Origin: CAYXLW01 sp964466055
GTDB taxonomy: Bacteria > Patescibacteriota > Gracilibacteria > GCA-2401425
Direction: 5' to 3'
NCBI GenBank assembly: GCA_964466055.1
Contig: CAYXLW010000002.1
Location: forward strand, 186,001 to 250,000
Length of the DNA stretch: 64,000 nucleotides
The notes beneath the pieces were generated by a model. That model saw nothing but the letters and a program-made list of their open reading frames with translations, made no database searches and was not told the DNA's origin. Shown piece after piece: positions 15,551-24,634 of this stretch. Each line of letters opens with the position of its first letter. The first letter of the stretch is position 1. The position numbers were made by a program, and so were the translations under genes.

Positions 15551-18028
15551 ATGAACAGCTTTCTTTCAATTTCTTTGGGCATATTAATTACAGCCACTGT
15601 TTTGGGGCTTATTCTTTGGCGTATTCGATGGTTAGCTGATTTTGATAGATGTATAGAAATGGTATTTTTAAAATTATCATTTCCTAGAAATGATTCTAAG
15701 GAGGATAGAGAGAAAAGTGGTGAATCTATTGGTACAACAATGACATTTAAAGAGGTTCTTGATGTAGGAACTCATTTTTTTGATGCTATTTATTCAATAT
15801 ATGATGAAGAAATATCAAATCAATTTTTTATAGGACAACCATTTTTCTCTTGTGAAATGGTAGTACTAGAAAAACAATTACAATATTATTTTGTAGTTCC
15901 ACGAGAGAAAAAAGATATTTTAGAAAAACAAATCTCTGCATTTTATTCCGATACTATTGTTGAACAAGTCGAAGACTATAACCTATTCCCTGAAGGAAAC
16001 TACATAGATGCCACTATGTATACTTTTTCTAAAAAGGGAATGTTTCCTATAAAGACATTCAAACATATGGGGTGGGATCCTATGAACACCACTATTAATG
16101 TAATGAGTAAACTTGATGATAATGAAACAGCTGCAGTACAAATAATGCTAAGACCTATGAATACAGGATGGCAAGACAAAGGAAGAAAGTATGCAGAGGA
16201 TATGTCAGCAGGAGGTCATGTGAGTTTTTGGAGTTACTTCAATCCTATAAAGTTTACAAAGTTTATTCTTCAATCATTTTTCTCAGAAAAGGCTGTTGAT
16301 GATAATACTCCTCAATCTAAAAATTCTCAATTAGTTGAAGAACGCTTAAAAATAATGGAAGAAAAAAATACAAAAAATGGATATCAATCAGTAATTAGAG
16401 TTATTTCAACTTCTCCAGATAAAGATAAAGTTGAAAAAAATCAGCAATCTCTTCGTTCTGCATTTGCTCAATATGACAATGTCGACGGGAATATTTTCGA
16501 ACGTACAATTTATTTCAAATCTAAAAGAAAAATAATTAGAGAATTTATATTAAGATCAATGAAAATGGAGTGGTGGTACTGGATTACGAGACATAAAACT
16601 ATTCTAACTGGAGAAGAATTGTCTTCCCTATTTCACTTGCCAAATATTAAGTATAACAAATCCCCTGTTATTCAATGGCAAGACTTTAAACTTGCTCCAC
16701 CTCCAAATAACTTACCTAAGGAAGGAATTATTCTCGGAACAAATTTCTTTCGTGGGAAAGAAGAAGAAGTGCGTATTATGCGAGATGATAGACGGAGACA
16801 TTTTTACCTTATTGGAAAATCTGGTACTGGTAAATCTACATTACTTGAAACTATGATAAAACAAGATTTAAAAAATGGAGATGGTTTATGTGTTGTTGAT
16901 CCTCATGGAGATCTTGTTGAAACAATGCTTAAGTATATACCAAGAGAACGTGCCGATGATGTGATTTATTTCAACCCAGGAGACATGGAAAGGCCTATGG
17001 GATTAAATATCCTAGAGGCATATACCGATGATCAAAAAGAATTTATGTCACAAGAAGCATTAGCCATTTTTATAAAAATGTTTGGTGAAGAGATAATGGG
17101 ACCTAGGCTTCAACATTATTTTAGAAATGGATGCTTAACACTTATGGCAGATGATGAAGATGGTGCTACATTACTTGATATCCCTCGTCTATTTACTGAT
17201 GATGCTTTTGCTGAATACAAACAAAAAAAGGTTAAAAATCCTGCTGTAAGACAATTTTGGGATAAAGAAATGGCAAATACAGGGCAAAGAGAAAAACAAG
17301 AGATGATTCCATATTTTTCTTCAAAGTTTGGTCCTTTTGTAACCAATGTACAAATACGTAATATAATAGGACAAACAAAGTCTGGGTTTAACTTCCGTGA
17401 GGTAATGGATAACAGAAAAATATTACTCGTAAACCTTTCAAAAGGTAAACTTGGAGATTTGAATGCAAAACTTCTAGGTATGATTATGGTTGCTAAAATT
17501 CAAATGTCAGCCATGAGTAGGGTTGATACTCCTGAAAAAGAACGTAAAGATTTTTATTTATATGTTGATGAATTTCAAAATTTCGTGACCGATTCATTTG
17601 CTTCAATTCTTTCTGAAGCTCGTAAATATCGTCTAAATTTAATTATTGCTCATCAGTATATTTCTCAGATTACTAAAATGGATGGAGGAGGAAAAGGTAG
17701 ACAAGAAGATACAACAATCCGTGATGCAGTATTTGGGAATGTTGGTTCTATGCTATCATTTAAGATAGGTTCAACTGATGGTGAAATAATGGCAAAAGAA
17801 TTTGCCCCTGTCTTTACAGAGCAAGATTTAATTAATATTGCTAATTATCAAGCATATATTAAGTTGAATATTAATAATACTACATCTCGTCCGTTTACTA
17901 TCAAAACAATTTATGATCCTAGTGGTGCAGATAAAGAAGCTGCTAATGCGTTTGTTCAGCTTTCGCGTTTAAAATGGGCGAGAGATGCTAAATTTGTAAA
18001 TAAAGAGATTGCTAGAAGGTTATCGTAA
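15551..18028 (+). CDS. VirD4/TraG-like type IV secretion ATPase (DUF87/conjugative coupling type)
   Basis: An 825-residue protein: one N-terminal membrane helix (about residues 5-23), a 380-residue region of unknown fold, then a RecA-like ATPase. Walker A IGKSGTGKSTLLE is near residue 421, followed by VDPHGDLVE; Walker B LYVDEFQNF is near residue 670, followed by SEARKYRLNLIIAHQY (arginine-finger/sensor region). These motifs are typical of VirD4/TraG coupling proteins and HerA/VirB4 relatives, and proteins of this layout are widespread in CPR genomes. It likely powers DNA or protein transfer or pilus assembly at the membrane. It has its own near-leaderless promoter and converges with the kinase gene, 11 nt apart. 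Confidence 0.85.
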   Translation: MNSFLSISLGILITATVLGLILWRIRWLADFDRCIEMVFLKLSFPRNDSKEDREKSGESIGTTMTFKEVLDVGTHFFDAIYSIYDEEISNQFFIGQPFFSCEMVVLEKQLQYYFVVPREKKDILEKQISAFYSDTIVEQVEDYNLFPEGNYIDATMYTFSKKGMFPIKTFKHMGWDPMNTTINVMSKLDDNETAAVQIMLRPMNTGWQDKGRKYAEDMSAGGHVSFWSYFNPIKFTKFILQSFFSEKAVDDNTPQSKNSQLVEERLKIMEEKNTKNGYQSVIRVISTSPDKDKVEKNQQSLRSAFAQYDNVDGNIFERTIYFKSKRKIIREFILRSMKMEWWYWITRHKTILTGEELSSLFHLPNIKYNKSPVIQWQDFKLAPPPNNLPKEGIILGTNFFRGKEEEVRIMRDDRRRHFYLIGKSGTGKSTLLETMIKQDLKNGDGLCVVDPHGDLVETMLKYIPRERADDVIYFNPGDMERPMGLNILEAYTDDQKEFMSQEALAIFIKMFGEEIMGPRLQHYFRNGCLTLMADDEDGATLLDIPRLFTDDAFAEYKQKKVKNPAVRQFWDKEMANTGQREKQEMIPYFSSKFGPFVTNVQIRNIIGQTKSGFNFREVMDNRKILLVNLSKGKLGDLNAKLLGMIMVAKIQMSAMSRVDTPEKERKDFYLYVDEFQNFVTDSFASILSEARKYRLNLIIAHQYISQITKMDGGGKGRQEDTTIRDAVFGNVGSMLSFKIGSTDGEIMAKEFAPVFTEQDLINIANYQAYIKLNINNTTSRPFTIKTIYDPSGADKEAANAFVQLSRLKWARDAKFVNKEIARRLS

Positions 18029-18039
18029 ATGTTATTATC

Positions 18040-19617
18040 TTAAATACAACAAACTCTTTCTTTAGGCTTTAAGGGTATTTCAATAAAGAAAGTAGTTCCT
18101 TTCCCTTCCTCACTCTCAATCCTTATATCTCCTTTCATTTCTTTTATTAATTTCGCTAAGAAAGTAAGCCCAATACCTTTTCCACTTTCATTTTCATTAT
18201 AAGATTGATTATGTCGTCGGAATATTTGGAAAATATCCTCAAGAGTGCTTTTATCCATTCCCTTCCCAGTATCAGAAATTGTAATAGCTATTATACTTTT
18301 ATTAGGAAGTTTACTTATTTCTTTTACATTTACTGTAACTCGCTTATCTTCACTGTTTGAGTCAATTGATTTACAGGCATTATCAATTAGATTTGTAATA
18401 ATTCCCTTTATATAAGTTTCATCACTTATGAAGTTTCGTCTAGAATTTTCATCAATTTTTAAATTAAAACTTATTTCCTTAGTATCTAGATTTTTAGATA
18501 ATATAAAAATATCTTCTATAATTTCTTCAATATTTATAATATTTTCTTCAAATTTAACTCCATTAGATTCCATCTGGGCAAGGCTAAGTATTTTTCCTAA
18601 GAGCATTTTTATATCATGTACTCCTGAATTGAACATTTTATAATATTTATCAAAATCTTTTATATTCCCTTTTGTTTTTAGAGTTTTTATATTTTTTTCA
18701 GCATTACATATATGTTTATAAATTAATAAAGCATCAAAATCTGAAGCTGTTGTTAACTCATCAGGGATATCTCCTATTATATCAAAAATATTTAATGTTT
18801 TAAGTTTTATAAAACTACAAACACTTTCTACTTTAGATAATAAATTATTTATATCATGTACAAGTCCAAGGAATAATACATTCATTTTTTCGAACATTTC
18901 TTCCAGTTTCCTTTTTGTTTCTTTTAATTCCATCTCTGTTTTTCTTTCTTCTGTAACATCAATAAAAACACCATAAGTCCCAATAATTTCTCCACTATTA
19001 TTGTATTGTGGCGCCCCAGTTATTGATATAATCTTTTTTTCATCTGAATTCTTTGGATTTATGATGGTTATATCATATGTACTTTTTTGACCATCCTCCT
19101 TTCTTTTTGAAGTATGCCTCCGAATTGTTTCAAAATCTTCATCAGATACAAACTCTCTTATATTTCGTCCAACAAGTTCTCCTTTTCCAACCCAAAACAT
19201 TTCTTCTAATGCTAGATTTGCAAATTTAAATACTTCTACATCTCCTCCATTTACTAATCCCACTCCTTCTTTTATATTCATAACAACTTCTTCAAATATT
19301 TTATTAGAATCTTTTTCTATAACTACTAGTAACACGTTTGCATGAACTTCAGAAATAATTATTAATATGCCTTCTGAAATTTTAATAGTCTCTTTTTTAC
19401 CTTCAATAAAGTTTGATTCTTTTGTGAATGAAGAGTCATTTATAGCATTAGTTATTTCTTCTCTAAAATTTATTCCTAAACTAAGAATTAACTCTTCATC
19501 TTTAAAATTACTATAGATTTCACATCTAGTGTTCTTATCTAAAAGCAAAGATGGCACATTAGTTCCATCAATCATCCTCTTACAAGCCTGTAATATCATG
19601 TTTTCAGATACGTCCAA
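18040..19617 (-). CDS. Cytoplasmic PAS-domain sensor histidine kinase, orphan
   Basis: A 525-residue protein without membrane helices. Residues 1-105 form an unassigned N-terminal domain, about 108-225 a PAS domain ending in the PAC-type GVFIDVTEE, then a coiled coil. The DHp motif is GLVHDINN with phospho-acceptor H254. The CA domain has the N box LIDNACKS (N413), G1 DTGKGMD (449-455) and G2 GKGIGL (479-484). It ends in RVCCI. It should autophosphorylate in response to an internal signal and pass phosphate to a response regulator, but none is encoded in the window. The DHp contains an unusually long stretch (about 255-350) between H254 and the catalytic domain. Confidence 0.88.
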   Translation of the reverse strand: MDVSENMILQACKRMIDGTNVPSLLLDKNTRCEIYSNFKDEELILSLGINFREEITNAINDSSFTKESNFIEGKKETIKISEGILIIISEVHANVLLVVIEKDSNKIFEEVVMNIKEGVGLVNGGDVEVFKFANLALEEMFWVGKGELVGRNIREFVSDEDFETIRRHTSKRKEDGQKSTYDITIINPKNSDEKKIISITGAPQYNNSGEIIGTYGVFIDVTEERKTEMELKETKRKLEEMFEKMNVLFLGLVHDINNLLSKVESVCSFIKLKTLNIFDIIGDIPDELTTASDFDALLIYKHICNAEKNIKTLKTKGNIKDFDKYYKMFNSGVHDIKMLLGKILSLAQMESNGVKFEENIINIEEIIEDIFILSKNLDTKEISFNLKIDENSRRNFISDETYIKGIITNLIDNACKSIDSNSEDKRVTVNVKEISKLPNKSIIAITISDTGKGMDKSTLEDIFQIFRRHNQSYNENESGKGIGLTFLAKLIKEMKGDIRIESEEGKGTTFFIEIPLKPKERVCCI

Positions 19618-19761
19618 AATAATTAATAAACAAATAAAAACGGATTAGAATGTATACTACTCCTAACTAATTAAATATATCAACTAAATATAATAACTAT
19701 ATTGTATGTACTTTTTTGTCCATATTGTGTCGAGTCCTTTTCAAAATTTGATTTTTATGCC

Positions 19762-20853
19762 TTAATTTAAAATACAAGTTTTAATAGATTCCAAGTGCTT
19801 TCTTTTAGAAAAGACTTCCGCAACTTTTCTAATTTTTTGGGAATCAAACTTATCGAAATTAGTTTCTTTTAAAACTTTTTTCAAACTTTCTGCATTTTGT
19901 TCTTCAAAAAATACCCCTGAAAATCCTTCTTTAATAGTGTCTAAAGCTCCTCCTTTTTTATAAGCTATAACAGGTACTCCGCACGCCATAGCTTCAACAG
20001 GGGTAATTCCAAAGTCGTCTACACTTGGGAATAAAAATGCTTTTGCATTTTGCATAATTTCAACCAATTCATCTCCATATTTAGCTCCTAAAAATTCTGT
20101 GTGATCCCCTGATATTTCCTCTAATGATTTTCTTGAAATCCCCTCTCCTACTATTTTTAATGGTAATCCTAGTTCTTCACATGCTCGTATTGCTATTTCA
20201 ATTTTTTTATAGGGAACAAGTTGAGCAACCACAAGAAAATAAGATTTACCCTGTTTTTTATTTGTAATATTAAATCTCTCTAAGTCCGCAAATGGAAAAA
20301 CTACTTCTGAATCTCTGCACCAATATTTTTTTATTCGTTTTTGTATAGCAGTTGAAGCAGAAAGAATCATGTCTGGTCTTATAGCTGTAATTTCATCCCA
20401 TAATCTAATTTTTGACACAATTTTCTGGAAAAACCATTTTTTTATAAATCCCATTTTCCTTTCTTTCATAAACTCAAAATGCCAATCCCATGCCCAACGC
20501 ATAGGAGAATGAACGTACGAAATATGTTTTTGTTGGTAGTTTGTTAAAACTCCATGAGAAAATGCAGATGAAGATGAAAGAATTATGTCATATTCACTTA
20601 AATCAAAGCTTTCTATTGCCATCGGCATAAATGGTAACATCCAAGTATACCTTTTTGTTAAATTATACCATTTCTGTAGATATGAGGTTTTTATTCTTTC
20701 TTTTGGGAAAAATTGCTCCATTTTTTTTTCATCATAAAAAAGAGTGAAGATAGGAGCTTCTGGGAATTCTTCTGCCCAAGCTTTCACCAAAGCCTCTGCT
20801 CCTCCGTAGCGAACAAGAAAATCATGCACTATTGCTATTTTTTTTGTTTTCAA
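19762..20853 (-). CDS. Family 4 glycosyltransferase
   Basis: A 363-residue GT-B enzyme. IAIVHDFLVRYGGAEALV near the N-terminus is the typical glycine-containing donor/acceptor loop, VAQLVPYKKIEIAI matches the GT4 phosphate-binding segment, and FPSVDDFGITPVEAMACGVP with VIAYKKGGALDTI gives the E-x7-E nucleotide-sugar motif. Similar proteins act as mannosyl- or other transferases in surface polysaccharide assembly. Donor and acceptor are not determined. It is divergent from the tRNA gene and stands alone, about 145 nt upstream of the kinase gene on the same strand. Confidence 0.88.
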   Translation of the reverse strand: MKTKKIAIVHDFLVRYGGAEALVKAWAEEFPEAPIFTLFYDEKKMEQFFPKERIKTSYLQKWYNLTKRYTWMLPFMPMAIESFDLSEYDIILSSSSAFSHGVLTNYQQKHISYVHSPMRWAWDWHFEFMKERKMGFIKKWFFQKIVSKIRLWDEITAIRPDMILSASTAIQKRIKKYWCRDSEVVFPFADLERFNITNKKQGKSYFLVVAQLVPYKKIEIAIRACEELGLPLKIVGEGISRKSLEEISGDHTEFLGAKYGDELVEIMQNAKAFLFPSVDDFGITPVEAMACGVPVIAYKKGGALDTIKEGFSGVFFEEQNAESLKKVLKETNFDKFDSQKIRKVAEVFSKRKHLESIKTCILN

Positions 20854-20924
20854 AGAAAAACGGATTAAATTTTCTTTAATGTAAGAGAAAACACTTAAAA
20901 TAACAAGAAATCTTTAAAAAAGAA

Positions 20925-20952
20925 TTTACATTGAGTCCTTTTTTGATACAAT
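20925..20952 (+). promoter_or_regulatory. Promoter of tRNA-Lys
   Basis: TTTACA (20925-20930), 16-nt spacer, TACAAT (20947-20952), each one mismatch from consensus. A GC-rich discriminator (TCTCGGGC) follows, as is usual for stable-RNA promoters. Confidence 0.6.
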
Positions 20953-20975
20953 TCTCGGGCTTTAAAAAGTAATAA

Positions 20976-21051
20976 GGATCCATAGCTCAGTTGGTAGAGC
21001 AGAGGCCTCTTAAGCCTTTGGCCCTGGGTTCGAGTCCCAGTGGGTCCACCA
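20976..21051 (+). tRNA. tRNA-Lys (anticodon CUU), CCA encoded
   Basis: A 76-nt cloverleaf. Acceptor GGATCCA pairs with TGGGTCC (one T-G wobble), D stem GCTC/GAGC with loop AGTTGGTA, anticodon stem GAGGC/GCCTT with loop CTCTTAA (anticodon CTT at positions 34-36), variable TGGCC, T arm CTGGG-TTCGAGT-CCCAG, discriminator A and an encoded CCA end. It reads AAG lysine codons. A separate tRNA-Lys(UUU) would be expected elsewhere, as AAA is the dominant lysine codon here. Confidence 0.97.
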
Positions 21052-21064
21052 AAATTATAATAAC

Positions 21065-21085
21065 AGCTTCAATAAGCTTTTTTTT
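21065..21085 (+). terminator. Intrinsic terminator after tRNA-Lys
   Basis: AGCTT (21065-21069), loop CAAT, AAGCT (21074-21078), then a run of T to 21085. The stem is short but the uninterrupted T-tract and position 14 nt after the CCA end fit a tRNA terminator. Confidence 0.65.
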
Positions 21086-21185
21086 AGTATATATCAATTT
21101 TTTCTAAAAAATTTATTGATTTTTTATTTATTTTTCAGTAAATTTTTTGTCTGTGTATATTTTTATTTTATAATATCACTAAATA

Positions 21186-22700
21186 ATGAACCCAACAAAA
21201 AAACTTTTAGATATTAGAGAACCTGTAAAAACAGCTTCTCCCGAAAACAATAACAAACAATACCGCTATGAAACTATAAATCTTCCGTTAAGAAATACTG
21301 CTATTGCCCTTTTACATGACTGTCATATGGCATCTAGCTTGGCTGAAGGAGGGCAATTTGACTTTTCTTCTTATGAAGATAATCCAAAGAAAAGAGCTAA
21401 TCAATACCTTTTACCTTGTTTGGATTTTCTAGTTTCTCAGGGAATCCTAGAAAAAGCTGATACCATCTATACAGCGACTGAAGAAGGAAGGCAGTTATTA
21501 GGACAGTCAGAAATTATTAAAACAAAGGTAGAGATATACGAAAAAATTGTTTCTATATTGGAAGGTATTTTAAACTTTAAAGAGAAAGGTACAGGGATAG
21601 CAAATTCATTAAGCGATATACAGATTTCTCTAGAACAAAAATTAGACCAGTTGGATTTGGAAACATTTGTTGTTCCTGCTGTTTCTGTTTTTTATAATCT
21701 TTCCGTACAACAAGATGGAAATGATAAAGATAAAAAAATAGGAGATGTTCTGAGAGAAAAAGAAGGGATTGATCTGAAATCGCTCTTAGGAAGTCAAATC
21801 AATGATGATATTAAAGTCTTTTATAATGTTTTACGTGGAATGGATATTGTACAAGGAGAGATGAACTGTTGTGCTTTGACTGAAAAAGGAATAGCTATAT
21901 TTAAACTTGGTGGATATGCAGATGCGACAATTTCTTATTACAAAACGCTTCAGAAACTTCATCCTTTATTAAAAGGAGTATCAAAATACGGTGAAGATGT
22001 AATGAGACATCCAAAATTCAATGCTATTGCATCAAACGGTATTATAAAAATTAAAGTAGCCCCTTATATTGTTGATAATATATTAGGTAGTTTTGCAAAG
22101 GAATATGGGAAAAAAGTAAATACTGTAGATTTTGGTTCAGGAGGTGGTGATATGGCAATTCAAAGTTCTAAACAAACAGAGTATTGTGTTGGAATAGATA
22201 TAACAAAAGGGGCAGTTGAGATAGCAACTAGCTGTGTAAAAAAAGAAAATTTAGGTAATAAGATTTCATTTATACACGGAAGCATATTAGATAGTGATTC
22301 CTTAAAAACAGCAAAGAGAACCATTGAAGCAAAAGGATCAAATAAGATTATAGGAACTATTAATTTTATCCTTCATGATATTGGAAAAGAGAAAGCAAAA
22401 GAATTTTTACAAAAATATGCAGAAGTTTTTGGAGATGCTCCTCTAGTCATTACAGAAACCTTCAGAGTTCCACTAGAAATATTACAAGCACATCCAGATT
22501 ATCAAGCTCCTTCTTTTCAGTTTTTCCATGACATCTCAGGGCAAGAGTTATTTAAAGAACAAGAATTAAGAGATTTGCTACAAGAGTGTGGATATATAAT
22601 AAACAATGAAAAAATGCACTCTTCTATGCCAGGACAAGACGGAGAAAGATATAATACCATAGGAACATTTGTGGTACAAAAAAAGAATACTAATAACTAG
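21186..22700 (+). CDS. SAM-dependent methyltransferase with N-terminal winged-helix-like domains
   Basis: A 504-residue protein. The C-terminal half is a class I methyltransferase: VDFGSGGGDMAIQSS near residue 315 is motif I (glycine-rich SAM loop), GIDITKGAVEIA carries the acidic residue that binds the ribose, and NFILHDIGKEKAKEFL and ITETFRVP are later motifs. This layout is like small-molecule O-methyltransferases. The N-terminal 270 residues look like two helical winged-helix modules, each ending in a Thr-Glu-(Glu/Lys)-Gly turn (TATEEGRQLL, ALTEKGIAIF). Substrate unknown. A TATAAT 11 nt before ATG 21186 implies a very short leader. No biosynthetic partner genes are adjacent, so natural-product tailoring cannot be supported. 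Confidence 0.78.
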   Translation: MNPTKKLLDIREPVKTASPENNNKQYRYETINLPLRNTAIALLHDCHMASSLAEGGQFDFSSYEDNPKKRANQYLLPCLDFLVSQGILEKADTIYTATEEGRQLLGQSEIIKTKVEIYEKIVSILEGILNFKEKGTGIANSLSDIQISLEQKLDQLDLETFVVPAVSVFYNLSVQQDGNDKDKKIGDVLREKEGIDLKSLLGSQINDDIKVFYNVLRGMDIVQGEMNCCALTEKGIAIFKLGGYADATISYYKTLQKLHPLLKGVSKYGEDVMRHPKFNAIASNGIIKIKVAPYIVDNILGSFAKEYGKKVNTVDFGSGGGDMAIQSSKQTEYCVGIDITKGAVEIATSCVKKENLGNKISFIHGSILDSDSLKTAKRTIEAKGSNKIIGTINFILHDIGKEKAKEFLQKYAEVFGDAPLVITETFRVPLEILQAHPDYQAPSFQFFHDISGQELFKEQELRDLLQECGYIINNEKMHSSMPGQDGERYNTIGTFVVQKKNTNN

Positions 22701-23120
22701 ATTCTCTATATTGTTGCATTTAAAATTGTTTCAAGTAGTAAAAGTATTTTGCTGTGTATTACAAATGCAAAAAATAGGGAATGCTAAAAATTGTTTCAAT
22801 ATTTTTAAATGTTTTGATTGTATTGTAGAGCAATTTTATATGTCCTATAAGTTGTAAAATTGAGTCATATGCTACATCCCAGATTAAGGATGTTGCTCGA
22901 CTTCAAATAAAACGAAACATTAGGCGACATATTTTTCAATATTTTTTCTCAAATAGAAATTTTGTTGAAGAATTTAAAAAAGGAATGGAATTTTTATTCT
23001 AGTTTCTAGTTTTTCTTATTGGAAACATTGTTCTTTTGTTATGAGGTTTTATTATACCTCTCAACTGGTGGCGATGTATCTCATCTTTTTCATTTTTGAG
23101 AAAATTTCAAGTTTTTCCCA
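22701..23120. other. Intergenic region without a convincing gene
   Basis: About 420 nt between the convergent methyltransferase and SemiSWEET genes. One open stretch on the plus strand (about 22862-23002) has no start codon and no recognised similarity; it could be a gene remnant. A short hairpin GAGGT/ACCTC lies near 23042-23060 without a following T-run. I see no tRNA, repeat family member or promoter worth naming. Confidence 0.5.
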
Positions 23121-23435
23121 TCATACAGAATAAATTATAACTCCTAACACAACCATAAAATCTAAAACAGTTTTTAATGAATAAGTTATTATAATAGCCT
23201 TCTCTTCATGTGCTATCCCATATATAAGCCATATAAAAGCAAAACATACATAAGCTATCCAAGAAAATAAAGAAACTCCAGAAGCTTCTTTTTCAATCCA
23301 TATTTTAAAAATTTGAGGAATTACTAATATCCCACCAAGAACCCCAATAAAACAAATTGAATTATCTATAAAACTCTTCCATCTATTTGAATGAGGATAT
23401 TTTTCCAAACGATGAAAATATTCTTTATTATGCAT
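23121..23435 (-). CDS. SemiSWEET/PQ-loop membrane protein, B-type of pair 1
   Basis: A 104-residue protein with three predicted membrane helices and the PQ-loop motif GGILVIPQIFKIW, the signature of SemiSWEET/MtN3-type transporters that work as dimers of three-helix units. GVSLFSWIAYVCFAFIWLIYG is the second conserved block. The N-terminus is short and basic/His-containing. The start codon overlaps the end of the upstream A-type gene by 8 nt (ATGCATAA), so both proteins are made from one message and may form a heterodimer. Substrate is not readable; sugars are typical for SemiSWEETs but other PQ-loop proteins carry amino acids. Confidence 0.83.
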   Translation of the reverse strand: MHNKEYFHRLEKYPHSNRWKSFIDNSICFIGVLGGILVIPQIFKIWIEKEASGVSLFSWIAYVCFAFIWLIYGIAHEEKAIIITYSLKTVLDFMVVLGVIIYSV

Positions 23436-23769
23436 AAGTTAAGGTTCCTATTATTATTAAAAAATCGAAAATACCCCATAAAACATTTGTAAGGATTATA
23501 GGTTTTTCATTGTGAATTATACCATAAGTAAGCCAAAAAATAGCACATACCAAATGTAACCCCCAAGTTAGAGCAGACACTCCAATAGCATTTTTTTCTG
23601 TCCAAATCTTGAAAATTTGAGGAAGTGCCATAAGAGGATAAAGAATTCCAACAAAATAAATTAACTTATCTAAAAAACGTTTCCATTTATTAGTATTGGG
23701 ATATTTTTCAAGCTTCTCATGGACTCTTTTTCTTACATGAAAATGGTGTTGCCCGTTAACAAATATCAT
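23428..23769 (-). CDS. SemiSWEET/PQ-loop membrane protein, A-type of pair 1
   Basis: A 113-residue, three-helix protein with ALPQIFKIW as the PQ motif and NAIGVSALTWGLHLV as the second conserved block. The N-terminus is histidine- and arginine-rich (GQHHFHVRKRVHEKLEKY). It resembles the A-type gene at 24175-24516 most closely, sharing the HHF-x-x-RKR start, the NAIGVSA(L/I)TW block and the IGTL-Y-A end. It is upstream of, and overlaps, the B-type gene. Confidence 0.83.
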   Translation of the reverse strand: MIFVNGQHHFHVRKRVHEKLEKYPNTNKWKRFLDKLIYFVGILYPLMALPQIFKIWTEKNAIGVSALTWGLHLVCAIFWLTYGIIHNEKPIILTNVLWGIFDFLIIIGTLTYA

Positions 23770-23870
23770 GATTTATAAGTTAGTTTCTTACTTAAGTTTA
23801 ATTAAATTATTTAAATACAGCAAATTTACATGCAAAAATATTACAATAAATAAATAAATAATAATCAATT

Positions 23871-24182
23871 TTATGTTAAATAAATAAAAGTGCCTAAAAA
23901 AACTAAAAAAGTGGCAGTAAATCTTAATGCACTCACAAAGGCAAGAGCTGTTTCTTTATGAATAAATCCATGTATAAGCCACATTATATTACAAAATGCA
24001 TATGTTCCCCAAGACCACATAGAAACCCCCGAAGCATCTTCTGACCATACTTTTATAATTTGTGGAAAAGTCATTGAAATACTAAAAATACCAACTAAGT
24101 AAATAAATTTATCAATAAACCTTATCAATTTATCAGAATGAAGATATTTTTTAAATTGCCTATTATGTTTATTCTTATGCAT
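23871..24182 (-). CDS. SemiSWEET/PQ-loop membrane protein, B-type of pair 2
   Basis: A 103-residue three-helix protein with TFPQIIKVW as the PQ motif and ASGVSMWSWGTYAFCNIMWLIHG as the second block. It matches the B-type gene of pair 1 in its start (MHxNK, a K-Y-x-HSD/N run, FID) and in having ASGVS rather than NAIGVS. It overlaps the upstream A-type gene by the same 8 nt, ATGCATAA, as in pair 1. The gap to pair 1 is about 100 nt and AT-rich. Confidence 0.82.
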   Translation of the reverse strand: MHKNKHNRQFKKYLHSDKLIRFIDKFIYLVGIFSISMTFPQIIKVWSEDASGVSMWSWGTYAFCNIMWLIHGFIHKETALAFVSALRFTATFLVFLGTFIYLT

Positions 24183-24516
24183 AAATTAGAGTTCCTATTA
24201 CTATAATAATATCTAATACAATCCATATAATTTGAGTAAATATTATAGGCTTGTCTTTATGTGCAACCCCATAAATAAACCAAAATGCTGAACTAACTAT
24301 GTAAGCTGACCAAGTTATAGCAGAGACTCCTATGGCATTTTGTTCGATCCATATTTTATATATCTGTGGCAAAGTCATTATAGGACCAAAAACAGCTATA
24401 AAATATATAAATCCATCAAAAAAGTTTTCCCATTTATTAAAGGAATCCTTTTTTAAATTTTTATCTAATCTTTTTCTTATTTGGAAATGATGAGTTCCTA
24501 TATGTGAGTGTGGCAT
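24175..24516 (-). CDS. SemiSWEET/PQ-loop membrane protein, A-type of pair 2
   Basis: A 113-residue three-helix protein, first of the four-gene array. The PQ motif is TLPQIYKIW and the second block NAIGVSAITWSAYIV. The N-terminus (MPHSHIGTHHFQIRKRLDK) is histidine-rich, like that of its counterpart in pair 1. The order A-B, A-B and the identical overlaps argue for duplication of a two-gene unit followed by strong divergence. The unidentified four-helix protein gene lies just upstream on the same strand. Confidence 0.83.
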   Translation of the reverse strand: MPHSHIGTHHFQIRKRLDKNLKKDSFNKWENFFDGFIYFIAVFGPIMTLPQIYKIWIEQNAIGVSAITWSAYIVSSAFWFIYGVAHKDKPIIFTQIIWIVLDIIIVIGTLIYA

Positions 24517-24634
24517 AAATATAATTAAATATCTTCATAAAAATATCTTTTAATTATACCAAATTTAAAAAATAAACACAATAAAGAAGACAAATATATC
24601 TTCTTTATTACAAACCAATGTTTAATTTTAATAA

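Noticed and set aside
22862..23002. Open stretch after the methyltransferase
   Set aside because: No start codon, no similarity recognised; at most a remnant.
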